A stretch of DNA of 64,000 nt from positions 372,001-436,000 of the forward strand of contig NZ_WKLH01000001.1 in assembly GCF_010882175.1 (NCBI RefSeq). Reading direction: 5' to 3'. The translations under genes were made by a program, and so were the position numbers. This DNA comes from Mangrovibacterium lignilyticum (GTDB lineage Bacteria; Bacteroidota; Bacteroidia; Bacteroidales; Prolixibacteraceae). The notes under the pieces are model-generated. The model saw nothing but the letters and a program-made list of their open reading frames with translations. It made no database searches and had not been told where the DNA came from. Positions 25,091-35,446 of this stretch are shown piece by piece (within the stretch, counting starts at the first letter, position 1; each line of letters starts with the position of its first letter).

Positions 25091-26731
25091 TTACAAACCA
25101 ACAACCGAAGGCCCCTGCTCAAAAACAATATCAACCGGAATACCTTCTGCATTGATCCGGTCTAAATCAGTTTGCAACTGAGCACGTATGCTCCCCATAT
25201 TCTGAATGAGATCTAAGGCATGTGCATAATCCCCATTTCCCTGAACGGTGAGTAAAAGGTCAGACAGCTTCATCATGGCCTCTTTCATTTTTTCGAAATT
25301 AACCCGGTAAGTTCCGGTAGTTTCATCCCGCTCGAAGGCTCCCTGTTCTTCAAAATAATAGAAACGAACCATATTTGCTTTGCCGTGAGCACTTGCTGCA
25401 CCAAAACGCACTGATCTAAAAATGCCGGCCATAAAAGTGACAAAATTATCCATCATATCTTTGTCGCCTAACTCACCCATCTCATTCAGTTTATAAACAA
25501 CCCATAAGCCGAGAACATCAGCCTTCCCTTCTTCCATCGATGAATAGGTTTCGCGCAGTGCCTGGCGCACGGTCTTGGTTCCGTCAATTGTGTTTCCAAG
25601 CCCCAAGCCATGAGCAACCTCATGAAACATGGTATTTTCGAAGAAGGCATCGAACGTAACATGATCCCGTTGATCTTCCTCAATCAACAAATCCGATATC
25701 GGCATCAGGATCTTATCAAACTTAGCCCGCATCGCATTCTTCAGCTGAAGCTTTCGACTTCCCTTTTCTAGCCGCACCTGCTCATCGTTCGGCAAATTAA
25801 TGGCAATGGTTTTACTTCCCGCATTACAATCACCGGCATAGTATATCACATCATAGGCATTCAAATCCGAATCGGAACCCGGCATTTCACTTTTATAAGG
25901 TGCATCGCAAGGCAAAGCTCTTTGCAGTACAGGCAGTAAATCGGCAAACTTCACCAATCGTTCACTCCACTCCTTATCCTTAACCAGAATAAATGCCTCG
26001 TGTGCCGCTTTATAGTTGAACAACTGATCTTCGTAGTTTTCAATCGGACCGACAACAAAATCGATTGTGTTATCTTTCATGTCCATCCAGGCGACATCGC
26101 TCGGATAATAGTCGTCAGTCAGTAATGCTTCGGCTCGCAACTCCAGGTAGTTCTTCAAACCTGGATCTTCGGCAAGCTCAGCTGCTTGTTTCAAATAAGC
26201 GGATGCCTGTTCAACCTGTGACTTAAATGCCACATGATAAGGCACAGCCTGAAGTTGGCCTAAAGAGTCGCGTTTTACCATGGTGTACAGGCTCGCCTTT
26301 GTTGGTTCGTCCCAAGCTTCAAACTCTTCTTTGGTCATATCCTTGGGGTAATACTGCGCACCAGCCGGCTTTGCCCCCACCCCTTCCATAAAAGGCTTAT
26401 TGTCATTCAACCGCTCCCAGGGCCCGTAGTTAATCTTTAAAAATTTGGTCATCGCCTCGCTGGTCGCTTTCGAGAAAATTTCATTCTTATCACCATAAGC
26501 TTCCTTCCAAAACAACTCGTCCATAATATCAGCAGCCTTAAACAACAAAGGCAACATTTGTTTTTCCTTTTCGGTCAAAACAGACAGGTCAGTGGTCAGT
26601 TTGACGGGAATAAAAGCATCCGCTTTCGTTTCAATTTCACTTTTCATAGGTGTACCTTTTGGGGGGGTGCTGTTACATGCCAACAACAGCCATGCAACCA
26701 TCCCAACACATACATAGCGTAAGTTTTTCAT
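25091..26731 (-). CDS. M49-like (dipeptidyl-peptidase III-related) zinc peptidase, lipoprotein
   Basis: 546 residues. A lipoprotein signal ends WLLLAC with C19 as the lipid site. The zinc site has HEVAH (about residue 368) followed by GLGLGN, and a downstream SSMEEGKADVLGLW (about 398-411) that corresponds to the second M49 motif EExxA[DE]. Classical DPP III enzymes carry the longer HExxGH; here the motif is a plain HExxH. Known relatives cut dipeptides or short peptides, or are annotated only as zinc hydrolases. Lipidation suggests periplasmic or surface-facing digestion of peptides. It leads a minus-strand region but its spacing from the ABM gene (58 bp) leaves co-transcription open. Confidence 0.75.
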   Translation of the reverse strand: MKNLRYVCVGMVAWLLLACNSTPPKGTPMKSEIETKADAFIPVKLTTDLSVLTEKEKQMLPLLFKAADIMDELFWKEAYGDKNEIFSKATSEAMTKFLKINYGPWERLNDNKPFMEGVGAKPAGAQYYPKDMTKEEFEAWDEPTKASLYTMVKRDSLGQLQAVPYHVAFKSQVEQASAYLKQAAELAEDPGLKNYLELRAEALLTDDYYPSDVAWMDMKDNTIDFVVGPIENYEDQLFNYKAAHEAFILVKDKEWSERLVKFADLLPVLQRALPCDAPYKSEMPGSDSDLNAYDVIYYAGDCNAGSKTIAINLPNDEQVRLEKGSRKLQLKNAMRAKFDKILMPISDLLIEEDQRDHVTFDAFFENTMFHEVAHGLGLGNTIDGTKTVRQALRETYSSMEEGKADVLGLWVVYKLNEMGELGDKDMMDNFVTFMAGIFRSVRFGAASAHGKANMVRFYYFEEQGAFERDETTGTYRVNFEKMKEAMMKLSDLLLTVQGNGDYAHALDLIQNMGSIRAQLQTDLDRINAEGIPVDIVFEQGPSVVGL

Positions 26732-26789
26732 TGTAGGATTATTTCAGTTCATAATTTCATCAAACTCGATAAGTGCAAGCAAATTCAAC

Positions 26790-27116
26790 TTACTTCTCAA
26801 ATCCGTGCTCGCGCTCAACCAGGGCAATTCGGGTTTTAAATGCCGCATACCATTTCTCTCTTCCGTATTGCTGAGCCAGACGATGCTCGACATTCCGGTG
26901 CCACTTCTCTATTGATTCCAGATTTTGCCAATAGGAAACCGTTATTCCCAGAATATTTCGCGCCGACTCAACGCCAAGAAAACCTTCCTGTTGTTCTGCC
27001 AGCTCGACCATCCGTTCAGCCATTTCTACGTAACCATCATCAACCGAGGTACGAACAGAACTAAAAACAACCGCATAGTAAGGTGGCTGAGGAGTTTTGG
27101 CAAGCATAAATTTCAT
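26790..27116 (-). CDS. ABM-domain protein (antibiotic biosynthesis monooxygenase-like)
   Basis: 108 residues from the ATG at 27116. The ferredoxin-like ABM pattern is visible: YYAVVFSSVR, then MAERMVELAEQQEGFLGVES, then ISYWQNLESIEKWHR-like text (here VSYWQNLESIEKWHRN). Members are small dimeric proteins acting as heme or quinol monooxygenases or as stress proteins; this one resembles the YqjZ/Dabb-like group. No heme ligand can be assigned with confidence. The start is 10 bp after the stop of the nuclease gene, so both are probably on one transcript. Confidence 0.8.
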   Translation of the reverse strand: MKFMLAKTPQPPYYAVVFSSVRTSVDDGYVEMAERMVELAEQQEGFLGVESARNILGITVSYWQNLESIEKWHRNVEHRLAQQYGREKWYAAFKTRIALVEREHGFEK

Positions 27117-27126
27117 TGTTTTTTTA

Positions 27127-27525
27127 TTAGAGGAAATAGGGTTCAGCAAGCCCTTTCTCAATTAGTACATCGTTGACACAATAAAAATCGCCAACCGCCC
27201 GGATATTCGAAAGTCCGTCCAATACCTCAGGGGTCATCCGCACATACAAAACAGCCAAGTAGCGTCCGTACTTCCCTTTCGAGTCCTTCAATGTTTCAAC
27301 AATCGCCAGGTTGCCCTTCTTCATAATCGATTTCACAAAATCGGAAGCAGCCTTGCCCAGCTGATATTCCTCCGAATCGTGCCTTACGCCATAAACTTCG
27401 GGTGTGTTGACACCATATAAGCGGATGCGCTCTTTCCGAACCCAGACGCTAAGACCTAAGTCAATGTCTATCTCATAGGTATCACCGTCGACAACTTTCA
27501 CAATTTCGGCCTGGTACTGGTACAT
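27127..27525 (-). CDS. Thermonuclease (SNase)-family protein
   Basis: 132 residues, a single OB-fold SNase domain. Visible blocks are VVDGDTYEIDIDLG, the catalytic RIRLYGVNTPEV (Arg and Glu of the active site; the usual calcium-binding Asp of D-[AT]-PE is Asn here) and KYGRYLAVLYV with the second active-site Arg. There is no signal peptide, so this is a cytosolic form, unlike secreted staphylococcal nuclease. It probably cuts nucleic acid in a calcium-dependent way; the Asp-to-Asn change could weaken this. It sits directly upstream of the ABM gene. Confidence 0.85.
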   Translation of the reverse strand: MYQYQAEIVKVVDGDTYEIDIDLGLSVWVRKERIRLYGVNTPEVYGVRHDSEEYQLGKAASDFVKSIMKKGNLAIVETLKDSKGKYGRYLAVLYVRMTPEVLDGLSNIRAVGDFYCVNDVLIEKGLAEPYFL

Positions 27526-28098
27526 AACGATTGGTTTTAGTGAATATTAGTATGAAAAGCCTGCCGTGAATTCAATCCGGCATGATCTAAAGTTACAAAA
27601 TCGGCTTTAAAAAACGACGGACTTAGCTGTTTTGATACGCCCACAGCATCTGCACGCCACTTTGATCTTCGGGAAAATAACGTTCATGGGTAAGTCCACA
27701 GCCTTTCAGGACATGGTCAGGACCGTCGTATCCAAGGATATTAAGGCGATATCCCTGGATATTGTTCCGATGGAACAGGATATAACCCCGGTGGACAAGG
27801 TCACAGCCTTTCCGGACAAGGTTAGCATCACCGTATCCAAGGATATGAAGACGATATCTCTGGATATTGTTCTGATGAAACAGGATATCACTCCGGCGGA
27901 CAAGTCTACAGCCTTTGAGGACATGGTCAGCATCGTCGTATCCAAGGATATGAAGACGATATCCAAGGATATTGTTCTGACGGAACAGGTCAGGATCATC
28001 GTGACCAAGGATATGAAGACGATATCCCTGGATATTGCTCTTTGGGGGAGGAAATGGGAATGGGTGCTGTGGATGGATCGAATTTGAAAGCAAAAAAA
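27526..28098. repeat. 105-bp minisatellite with embedded dyads
   Basis: Two full 105-bp units (27692-27796, 27797-27901), one 85-bp unit (27902-27986) and one about 54-bp partial unit (27987-28040). As 105 is a multiple of three, frames stay open on both strands over 400 bp; the plus frame reads 35-residue repeats with SKDMKTISLDIV and the minus frame reads YRLHILGYDDAD-like repeats. I do not recognise either and see no start signals. Each full unit holds TATCCAAGGATA, ATATCC-CT-GGATAT (or a variant) and TGTTC-n-GAACA, all short dyads. The rest of this gap, 27526-27691 and 28041-28098, shows no other feature. Confidence 0.85.
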
Positions 28099-28120
28099 AA
28101 TGCTGCCCGAAGGCAGCATT
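28099..28120 (-). terminator. Terminator of the pyrG-yidC unit
   Basis: Perfect 9-bp stem AATGCTGCC / GGCAGCATT with a tetraloop (CGAA on the plus strand), followed on the minus strand by nine T residues. Confidence 0.92.
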
Positions 28121-28125
28121 GAGTC

Positions 28126-30045
28126 TTATTTTTTTGGCATCTGAACACCGCGTTCTTTCGCCATTTTTTCGATTCGTTGTTGAAAGTTCGATTTCTTAAC
28201 CGGGCCTTTTTTCTTATTGGCATGCAGTTGTGCGCGAATCTTTTCATCATCAATTAATACGCGGAACAAATACATTTGACCAATCGTGATCAGGTTAGCC
28301 AGGAAGTAATAGTAACTCAAACCAGCCGGGTAGTTATTCAGAATAAACAGGAACATAACCGGCATGATATACATCATCGTCTGCATACCAGGCATACCAC
28401 CACTACTTTGAGTCTGCGAATTCAATTTTGTTGAAATGATGGTGGTAACGGTCATCAACAAACAAAACAAACTAACGTGGTCGCCATAGAATGGAATGGT
28501 GAATGGCAAATTAAAAATCGAGTCGTACGATGACAAGTCGACGGCCCACAGGAAATGCTCCTGCCGCAACTCAATCGACGTCGGAAAGAAGAAGAACATG
28601 GCAAACAAAATCGGCATCTGCAGTACCATCGGCAAACAGCCACCCATTGGGTTTACGCCGGCCTTTTTATACAAAGCCATTGTTGCCTGTTGTTTCTCCA
28701 TTGGTTTGTCTTTACCGAACTTCTCATTCAACTCATCCACTTCAGGTTTCAAAGCACGCATTTTAGCTTGCGAGATGTAAGACTTAAAGGTGAACGGGAA
28801 CAAAATCATCTTAATAAAGACGGTCAACAAGAGGATGATAATTCCGAAATTATCGATATGAAGTCTTAAGAAGTTAAACACCGGGATTACCAACCAACGG
28901 TTTACATACCGTAGTACTGAATACCCCAGGTTCACCAGGCGATCCAAATCAATATTATATTGTTTCAGTGTTGTATAGTGGTTCGGGCCAAAATAAAACT
29001 CCATTCCCATATTCTGATCTCCGGTTGGATCATAAGGGATGGCAATATCAGCAAAAAAGTCACCGACCTTATCTACATTTTCCTCATCGTAGTTGTACTT
29101 AACTTCTGCCGTTGGGAAAGCGTCATCAGCAATAATTGTCGAGTTGAAGAACAATTGCTTAAAGCTGATCCACTTCACTTTTGTTTTCAACGTTTCCTCG
29201 CTTGTTTTGCTTGGAGAAAGCTTGTCAACTTCATCTTCGTAATATTTGTAGTTTACCGATGTATAACGGTCTTCCCCAAATTTAGATTTCCGTTCCAGAC
29301 GTGGTCCTGCGTAGGCCCAGTTGAAATTCAGGTAATTTACGTTCGGAGCAATCACATCTGCTAAACCGCTGGTTTTAATGTCGAAACCAACCATGTAAGA
29401 GTTGTGAGCCAAGGTATAAACAAACTGCAATGAACGTCCTTCGCCAGCATTCAGGCTCATGCTCACGGCTTCTTTTGATCCTGGAAACTCCTCATTATAC
29501 TCCAGATCACCTTCTTTCCCTTTTTTCACCTCAGGTCCGGCAGCAACCAAACTTGATTTAGAAGTTGAAGGGGTAAAGTAAAGCTCGTCAGTTTTTATGC
29601 TTCTGTTTTGTGAGAAGAAATTCAATCCAAACTGATTGTCCGGTCCGTTGAAAAGGACAAGCGGCTTATTTTCATAGGTGTGATAGTTTTTCAGTTCTAC
29701 TGAGTAAATCTTACCACCTTTGGTCGAAAGAGTCACCTTCATCAAGTTGTTTTCCAACGTGATGAATTGCTCCTGTCCCATTGCTCCGGCGGCAAAAGCG
29801 CCAAAGCGATCAGTTGCATTGGTTGTAGCCAAAGCAGTGTCGGCGGCAAATGCAGCCTGCTGCTGTTCAGCCATTTCTTTTGCACGAACCTGAGCTTCTT
29901 GCTGCCGTTCAGCTTCAACCTGCGCAATTGAGTCCTGGCGGTGCTTGACCGCTTCGATCTCCTCCTGCGACGGTTTGTTCAGGTAACTAAATCCAATCAG
30001 GATAGCAACGATTATAACTATCCCGTAAATTGTATTCTTATCCAT
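28126..30045 (-). CDS. yidC: Membrane protein insertase YidC
   Basis: 639 residues, the Bacteroidota length. TM1 lies at about 5-22 (TIYGIVIIVAILIGFSY). A large periplasmic beta-sandwich domain covers about 75-350. The conserved insertase core follows with five helices: the groove Arg region in MILFPFTFKSYISQAKMRALKPE, the C1 loop EKQQATMALYKKAGVNPMGG, and LPMVLQMPILFAMFFFF. The C-terminus is basic (KKKGPVKKSN...). It inserts and folds inner-membrane proteins with or without SecYEG. It starts 19 bp after the pyrG stop and shares its transcript and terminator. Confidence 0.97.
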   Translation of the reverse strand: MDKNTIYGIVIIVAILIGFSYLNKPSQEEIEAVKHRQDSIAQVEAERQQEAQVRAKEMAEQQQAAFAADTALATTNATDRFGAFAAGAMGQEQFITLENNLMKVTLSTKGGKIYSVELKNYHTYENKPLVLFNGPDNQFGLNFFSQNRSIKTDELYFTPSTSKSSLVAAGPEVKKGKEGDLEYNEEFPGSKEAVSMSLNAGEGRSLQFVYTLAHNSYMVGFDIKTSGLADVIAPNVNYLNFNWAYAGPRLERKSKFGEDRYTSVNYKYYEDEVDKLSPSKTSEETLKTKVKWISFKQLFFNSTIIADDAFPTAEVKYNYDEENVDKVGDFFADIAIPYDPTGDQNMGMEFYFGPNHYTTLKQYNIDLDRLVNLGYSVLRYVNRWLVIPVFNFLRLHIDNFGIIILLLTVFIKMILFPFTFKSYISQAKMRALKPEVDELNEKFGKDKPMEKQQATMALYKKAGVNPMGGCLPMVLQMPILFAMFFFFPTSIELRQEHFLWAVDLSSYDSIFNLPFTIPFYGDHVSLFCLLMTVTTIISTKLNSQTQSSGGMPGMQTMMYIMPVMFLFILNNYPAGLSYYYFLANLITIGQMYLFRVLIDDEKIRAQLHANKKKGPVKKSNFQQRIEKMAKERGVQMPKK

Positions 30046-30064
30046 AGGTTATTTTTTTCTCGAA

Positions 30065-31687
<1,623 letters not shown>

Positions 31688-31698
31688 CTAAAAGCGCA

Positions 31699-31731
31699 CA
31701 AATTTAAGCAATAAAACCAATTGGGCTCAAA
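31699..31731 (-). promoter_or_regulatory. Promoter of pyrG-yidC
   Basis: On the minus strand TTTG (31728-31731) and TAAATTTG (31699-31706) are separated by 21 bases, a full consensus match. The start codon at 31666 is 33 bases from the box. Confidence 0.75.
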
Positions 31732-31766
31732 AAATGTGCATGATATCTCACCATGAACGAATAAAA

Positions 31767-31786
31767 AACCCGCTTAGCAGCGGGTT
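31767..31786 (-). terminator. Terminator of the DUF349 gene
   Basis: Perfect stem AACCCGC / GCGGGTT with a 6-nt loop, followed on the minus strand by a run of T residues. Confidence 0.88.
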
Positions 31787-31800
31787 CATGTTCATATTGA

Positions 31801-33885
31801 TTAATCTTGATCGTCCATATCGTCGATAATACGAATCTTTTCTTTCAGCAATTCAATCTTTTCCATTGTCGCCTGAATCTTCTTATTGACATCTTCAATC
31901 AGTGATTCAGCATTCTTCGTATTGGCAAAAAATCCGATATTATTATTCAACAAGGCCAAGTCGTTTTCAAGCTGCTTCATTCTGGTGATGTATTTATCAC
32001 GTTCGTAACGCATCTTGTTTTGACCTTTGAAACTTTCGTTGAAGTTCGACATTTTACTTTTAAACTTCAACACATCCCGCTTATGATCATCAATTTTCAG
32101 GTGATCAAAGTGAGCATTGATGGCATTTCTAAATTCATTTTGAATCTTGTCTTTTTCCTTAAACGGAACATGCCCAATTTCAGTCCAACGACGCTGAAAA
32201 TCTTTCATTTTCTCCAAATTTTCATCTTCATCTTTGGTCAGTTCATATTTTTTAATCTCTTCGATCAAAGCCAACTTTTGCTCCAGGTTTTCAACCTGCT
32301 CATGATCGACTGTTGAGAAATGCTCTGATTTCTGATCGAAGAAATAATCGCAAGCAGATCTGAAACGCTTCCAAATTGAATCGGATTGTTTTCGTGGAAC
32401 GGGACCAACTTCTTTCCATTTCTTTTGAATACGGATAAATTCGTCGGTCGTTTTCTTCCAATCAGTGCTATCTTTCAGCGATTCAGCCTGAACACACAAA
32501 TCCAATTTCATTTGCAGGTTATTTTGCTGCACTTCTTTATTTTGTGAATAGAACTCCCGTTTCGCATCAAAAAACTTGTCGCAGGCAGTACGAAAACGCT
32601 CATAAATTCGGTTGTTATCTCTTTTAGGAGCAAATCCGATTGTCCGCCAAACTTTCTGTAGTTCAATCAATTCTTTTGAGCGATCATCCCATTCCTTGTG
32701 ATTTGTCAGTTCCAAACCTGCAATTTCTTCCACTTTTTCGCAAAGAACAGTTTTGGCTTCAAGGTTTTTCTTTTGATCCCCTTTTCGATCTTCAAAATAT
32801 TCCTGGTGCTTTTTATTGATTTTTGAAGTTGCAGCTTTAAAGCGCTCCCACAATTCATCCTTTTTGTCTCGCGGAACAGGGCCTATTTCGCGCCACAGCT
32901 CGTGGTATTTCTGTAATATGTTGAAAGCCTTAATAACGGACGGTTCAATCAATAATTCTTCAGCCTTTTCACAAAGACTGATTTTCGATTGCAAATTTTT
33001 CTTCAGGTCCAGATCGCGCAACTCCTTATTGATCTTGATATAATCGTAGAAATTTTCGACATGGTGATGATAAGTTTCCCAAAGATCTTTCAGGTTAGCC
33101 TGGGGTACCAAACCTGTATCCCGCCACTTTTGCTGTAAATCCCTGAATTCCTGGAAAGTCTTATTAATCGATTCTTTCCGGTTGACCAGTGATTTTATAT
33201 CCTCAATAATCTGGTATTTAATCGAGAGGTTATCATCCTTCTCATCTTCCATACTCTTCATCCGGTCTCTTTTCAGCTGCCGGTAATCATTGAGAAGGTT
33301 CTTCAAGTCATCTTCATAGGGAGCATTCCCGGGTTCGTAATCTTCTTCTTTCCCGCCATCAGCAAGAAAAGCCGCTTTTTCTGTCTCGATGTTTGCCCGA
33401 TGCTTTTTATAGAAATTTATCTTGACGCGGTCTACTTCGTCTTTGATATCTTCCTCGGTGGCTGCTGCGACCAAATCGCGAAGTGCATTAATCAACTCAA
33501 CTTCGGTGAAGGTAGAGTAATCAATTTTCCCGGAAGCGATAACTGCGTTGGCAGTTTCTTCATCCAGATCTTCTTCCTCTTCATCCTCCTCAACTGTTGG
33601 TGTTTCTGAAGATTCTCCGGACTCAACTTTTGGCTCATCCTCAGCTGGTTTCTGTTCCTCTGAGTCTTTTTCTTCCGATTCTGGAGCAGTCATTGTTGCT
33701 TCTTCCTCTGGTTTTCCCTCTGCCTTAGCAACAACTTCTTCGCTCTGCGTTTGCGTCTCGGCAGACTCTTCTGCCGGCGTTTCACTCACAGATTCTTGGC
33801 TCTCTACTGGCGTAACAGCATCATCGGATTTTTCCGGTTTTGCATTCAACTCATTATTTGAGTTTTTCAGATCTTTAGGTTCCAT
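31801..33885 (-). CDS. DUF349 repeat protein
   Basis: 694 residues. The first about 120 are acidic and low-complexity (runs of Glu, Ser, Thr, Pro). From about 170 to 620 there are roughly five DUF349 units, each with a W-R.[IT]G.VP element followed by a [WY].RF..A...[FI]..K motif (for example WREIGPVPRDKKDELWERF and WKEVGPVPRKQSDSIWKRF). The last about 75 residues form a coiled coil. Long DUF349 proteins occur across Bacteroidota; their role is not settled, and a link to RNA or ribosome-associated work is only suggested. It is transcribed alone. Confidence 0.88.
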   Translation of the reverse strand: MEPKDLKNSNNELNAKPEKSDDAVTPVESQESVSETPAEESAETQTQSEEVVAKAEGKPEEEATMTAPESEEKDSEEQKPAEDEPKVESGESSETPTVEEDEEEEDLDEETANAVIASGKIDYSTFTEVELINALRDLVAAATEEDIKDEVDRVKINFYKKHRANIETEKAAFLADGGKEEDYEPGNAPYEDDLKNLLNDYRQLKRDRMKSMEDEKDDNLSIKYQIIEDIKSLVNRKESINKTFQEFRDLQQKWRDTGLVPQANLKDLWETYHHHVENFYDYIKINKELRDLDLKKNLQSKISLCEKAEELLIEPSVIKAFNILQKYHELWREIGPVPRDKKDELWERFKAATSKINKKHQEYFEDRKGDQKKNLEAKTVLCEKVEEIAGLELTNHKEWDDRSKELIELQKVWRTIGFAPKRDNNRIYERFRTACDKFFDAKREFYSQNKEVQQNNLQMKLDLCVQAESLKDSTDWKKTTDEFIRIQKKWKEVGPVPRKQSDSIWKRFRSACDYFFDQKSEHFSTVDHEQVENLEQKLALIEEIKKYELTKDEDENLEKMKDFQRRWTEIGHVPFKEKDKIQNEFRNAINAHFDHLKIDDHKRDVLKFKSKMSNFNESFKGQNKMRYERDKYITRMKQLENDLALLNNNIGFFANTKNAESLIEDVNKKIQATMEKIELLKEKIRIIDDMDDQD

Positions 33886-33945
33886 GCACTTAATGGTATT
33901 AAAATTACTTTGTAATTTTCAGATATTCAGGTCTCTTATATTCTA

Positions 33946-33977
33946 CGAAAATAGAATTTTCGCAACGAATACTCAAG
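33946..33977 (-). promoter_or_regulatory. Likely promoter of the DUF349 gene
   Basis: On the minus strand CTTG (33974-33977), 20 bases, then TATTTTCG (33946-33953): one mismatch to each consensus box. It lies about 60 bp before the start codon. Confidence 0.4.
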
Positions 33978-34023
33978 TAAATAACCGACTATATTCTGTA
34001 AACACGATGATAAGTTACAAAAA

Positions 34024-34050
34024 ATGCCGTATCCTCACAGAATACGGCAT
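34024..34050 (-). terminator. Terminator of the Hsp20 gene
   Basis: Perfect 9-bp stem ATGCCGTAT / ATACGGCAT with a 9-nt loop; the minus-strand tail is six T residues. Confidence 0.88.
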
Positions 34051-34073
34051 AATCTTTTAATAATCCTTTAAAC

Positions 34074-34511
34074 TTAACCGATCTCAATGCTCTTTACAAC
34101 GGGTTTGCTTACTGCCTTCTTTTCAATCGTTAGCGTTAAAATACCGTTGGAGAAATTGGCTTGAATTTTTTCAACATTTAAACTTTCGTTTAGCTTAAAC
34201 TTCTTCTCAAAATTTCCAGCTTTAAATTCGATGCGTGTTTGCGTGGCTTCTGATTCTTCCTGGCCTGAAACTTCACCCTTCACGACTAACACGTCTTTGT
34301 CGAGTGTTATTTTGACTTGCTCTTTACTGAAACCTGGTATCTGCAATTCAAGTTTGACTGAATTTTCAAAATCCAACACATTGGTTGCAGGCTGAAAACC
34401 AACCTCATTTTTAGCATCGCGATCCAGATTTAAACCTTGTTGAAAAAAATCATTCAACAAACGATCTACTGCATTAACATGATAAGCCGGATTTACTTTT
34501 ACAAATTTCAT
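34074..34511 (-). CDS. Hsp20/alpha-crystallin small heat shock protein
   Basis: 145 residues from the ATG at 34511. The alpha-crystallin domain covers about 40-130, with VKLELQIPGFSKEQVKITLD, FEKKFKLNESLNVEKIQANF and the family mark NGILTLTIEKK. The end carries a VKSIEIG tail with the I-x-I element that docks subunits. It is an ATP-independent holdase in the cytoplasm. The start is set by an AGGAGGA ribosome site 6 nt upstream (34518-34524), unusually strong for this genome. Upstream a sigma-54-like element is possible. Confidence 0.93.
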   Translation of the reverse strand: MKFVKVNPAYHVNAVDRLLNDFFQQGLNLDRDAKNEVGFQPATNVLDFENSVKLELQIPGFSKEQVKITLDKDVLVVKGEVSGQEESEATQTRIEFKAGNFEKKFKLNESLNVEKIQANFSNGILTLTIEKKAVSKPVVKSIEIG

Positions 34512-34569
34512 TTTATGTCCTCCTATAAAAATTTTAATTATCAAATTCTGTTTTCTGTCCTCTCTATAG

Positions 34570-34584
34570 TCAAGCGTTGTTCCA
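34570..34584 (-). promoter_or_regulatory. Possible sigma-54-like element upstream of hsp20
   Basis: Minus-strand TGGAAC-AACGC-TTGA keeps TGG.AC and TTG at the -24/-12 spacing but lacks the conserved C of GC at -12. Only a weak candidate; the gene is about 60 bp downstream. Confidence 0.2.
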
Positions 34585-34736
34585 AATCGATTTTCAGGTC
34601 AAAAATGAAGTCTCATCGCGTAGAACAATGCCATATTTTCCGTTTTCAAACCAAAACACAGTCATTGTGTCATCTTATCGATAATTACGAATGTATTTTC
34701 GGGTGAAATTTATGTGTCGCCATTCCCGATTCTTAT

Positions 34737-34744
34737 TACTTTTG
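34737..34744 (+). promoter_or_regulatory. Promoter -7 box of trmD
   Basis: TACTTTTG matches TAnnTTTG fully and lies 17 bp before the ATG at 34762. The -33 side has only TGTG. It excludes the longer reading frame from 34714 as the true start. Confidence 0.5.
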
Positions 34745-34761
34745 CAGAAATTTTTTCAATT

Positions 34762-35445
34762 ATGCGTATCGATATTCTTACTGTTGTTCCCGAATTACTG
34801 GAAAGTCCTTTTAAGCATTCCATCTTAAAGCGTGCCCAGGATAATGGTGTTGTTGAAATTCATGTTCACAATATCCGCGACTTTTCAACGGACAAACACC
34901 GGAAAGTTGACGATTACGCTTTCAGCGGAGGAGCGGGAATGGTTATGACCATCCAGCCGATTGAAGCAGCCATTAACCACCTGAAAGCTCAGCGTGATTA
35001 TGATGAGGTAATTTACACCAGTCCTGATGGCGAAATATTCAATCAGCAAATTGCCAACCAATGCTCCATGTATCAGAACATTATTATTCTTTGCGGCCAT
35101 TATAAAGGAGTTGACCAGCGAGTTCGCGATCATCTGATTACCCGTGAAATTTCGATCGGCGATTATGTGCTCACCGGTGGTGAAATGGCAGCTGCAGTTA
35201 TGGTCGACAGTATTGTACGCCTAATTCCCGGAGCCATGTCCGACGAAACTTCGGCCCTAACCGACTCCTTTCAGGATAATCTATTAAGTCCACCGGTTTA
35301 CACCCGCCCCGCGGAATACCACGGATGGAAAGTTCCGGAAATACTATTGAGCGGCAACGACAAACAAGTAAACGACTGGAAAGAAAAAGAAGCTTGGGAG
35401 CGCACCAAACGCCTTCGCCCCGATTTACTCAAAGGGCATGAGTAA
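34762..35445 (+). CDS. trmD: tRNA (guanine-N1)-methyltransferase
   Basis: 227 residues from the ATG at 34762. It starts [17 protein letters not shown] and has the knotted SPOUT-fold blocks: [44 protein letters not shown] and the C-terminal [19 protein letters not shown]. It methylates G37 of tRNAs with CNN anticodons, preventing frameshifts. The gene is not next to rpsP or rplS here. Its stop is one base from the stop of the convergent AddB-like gene. Confidence 0.97.
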   Translation: MRIDILTVVPELLESPFKHSILKRAQDNGVVEIHVHNIRDFSTDKHRKVDDYAFSGGAGMVMTIQPIEAAINHLKAQRDYDEVIYTSPDGEIFNQQIANQCSMYQNIIILCGHYKGVDQRVRDHLITREISIGDYVLTGGEMAAAVMVDSIVRLIPGAMSDETSALTDSFQDNLLSPPVYTRPAEYHGWKVPEILLSGNDKQVNDWKEKEAWERTKRLRPDLLKGHE

Positions 35446-35446
35446 A

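Noticed and set aside
24914-25165. 83-codon plus-strand frame between peroxiredoxin and M49-like genes
   Set aside because: Composition is not protein-like and it runs into the end of the M49-like gene in antisense.
27623-28093. Repeat-coded genes on both strands
   Set aside because: Openness follows from a 105-bp unit free of stops; no start signals and no recognised protein. Kept only as a repeat.
33548-34060. Ser-rich plus-strand frame opposite the DUF349 gene
   Set aside because: It is the antisense of the acidic low-complexity N-terminus of the DUF349 protein.
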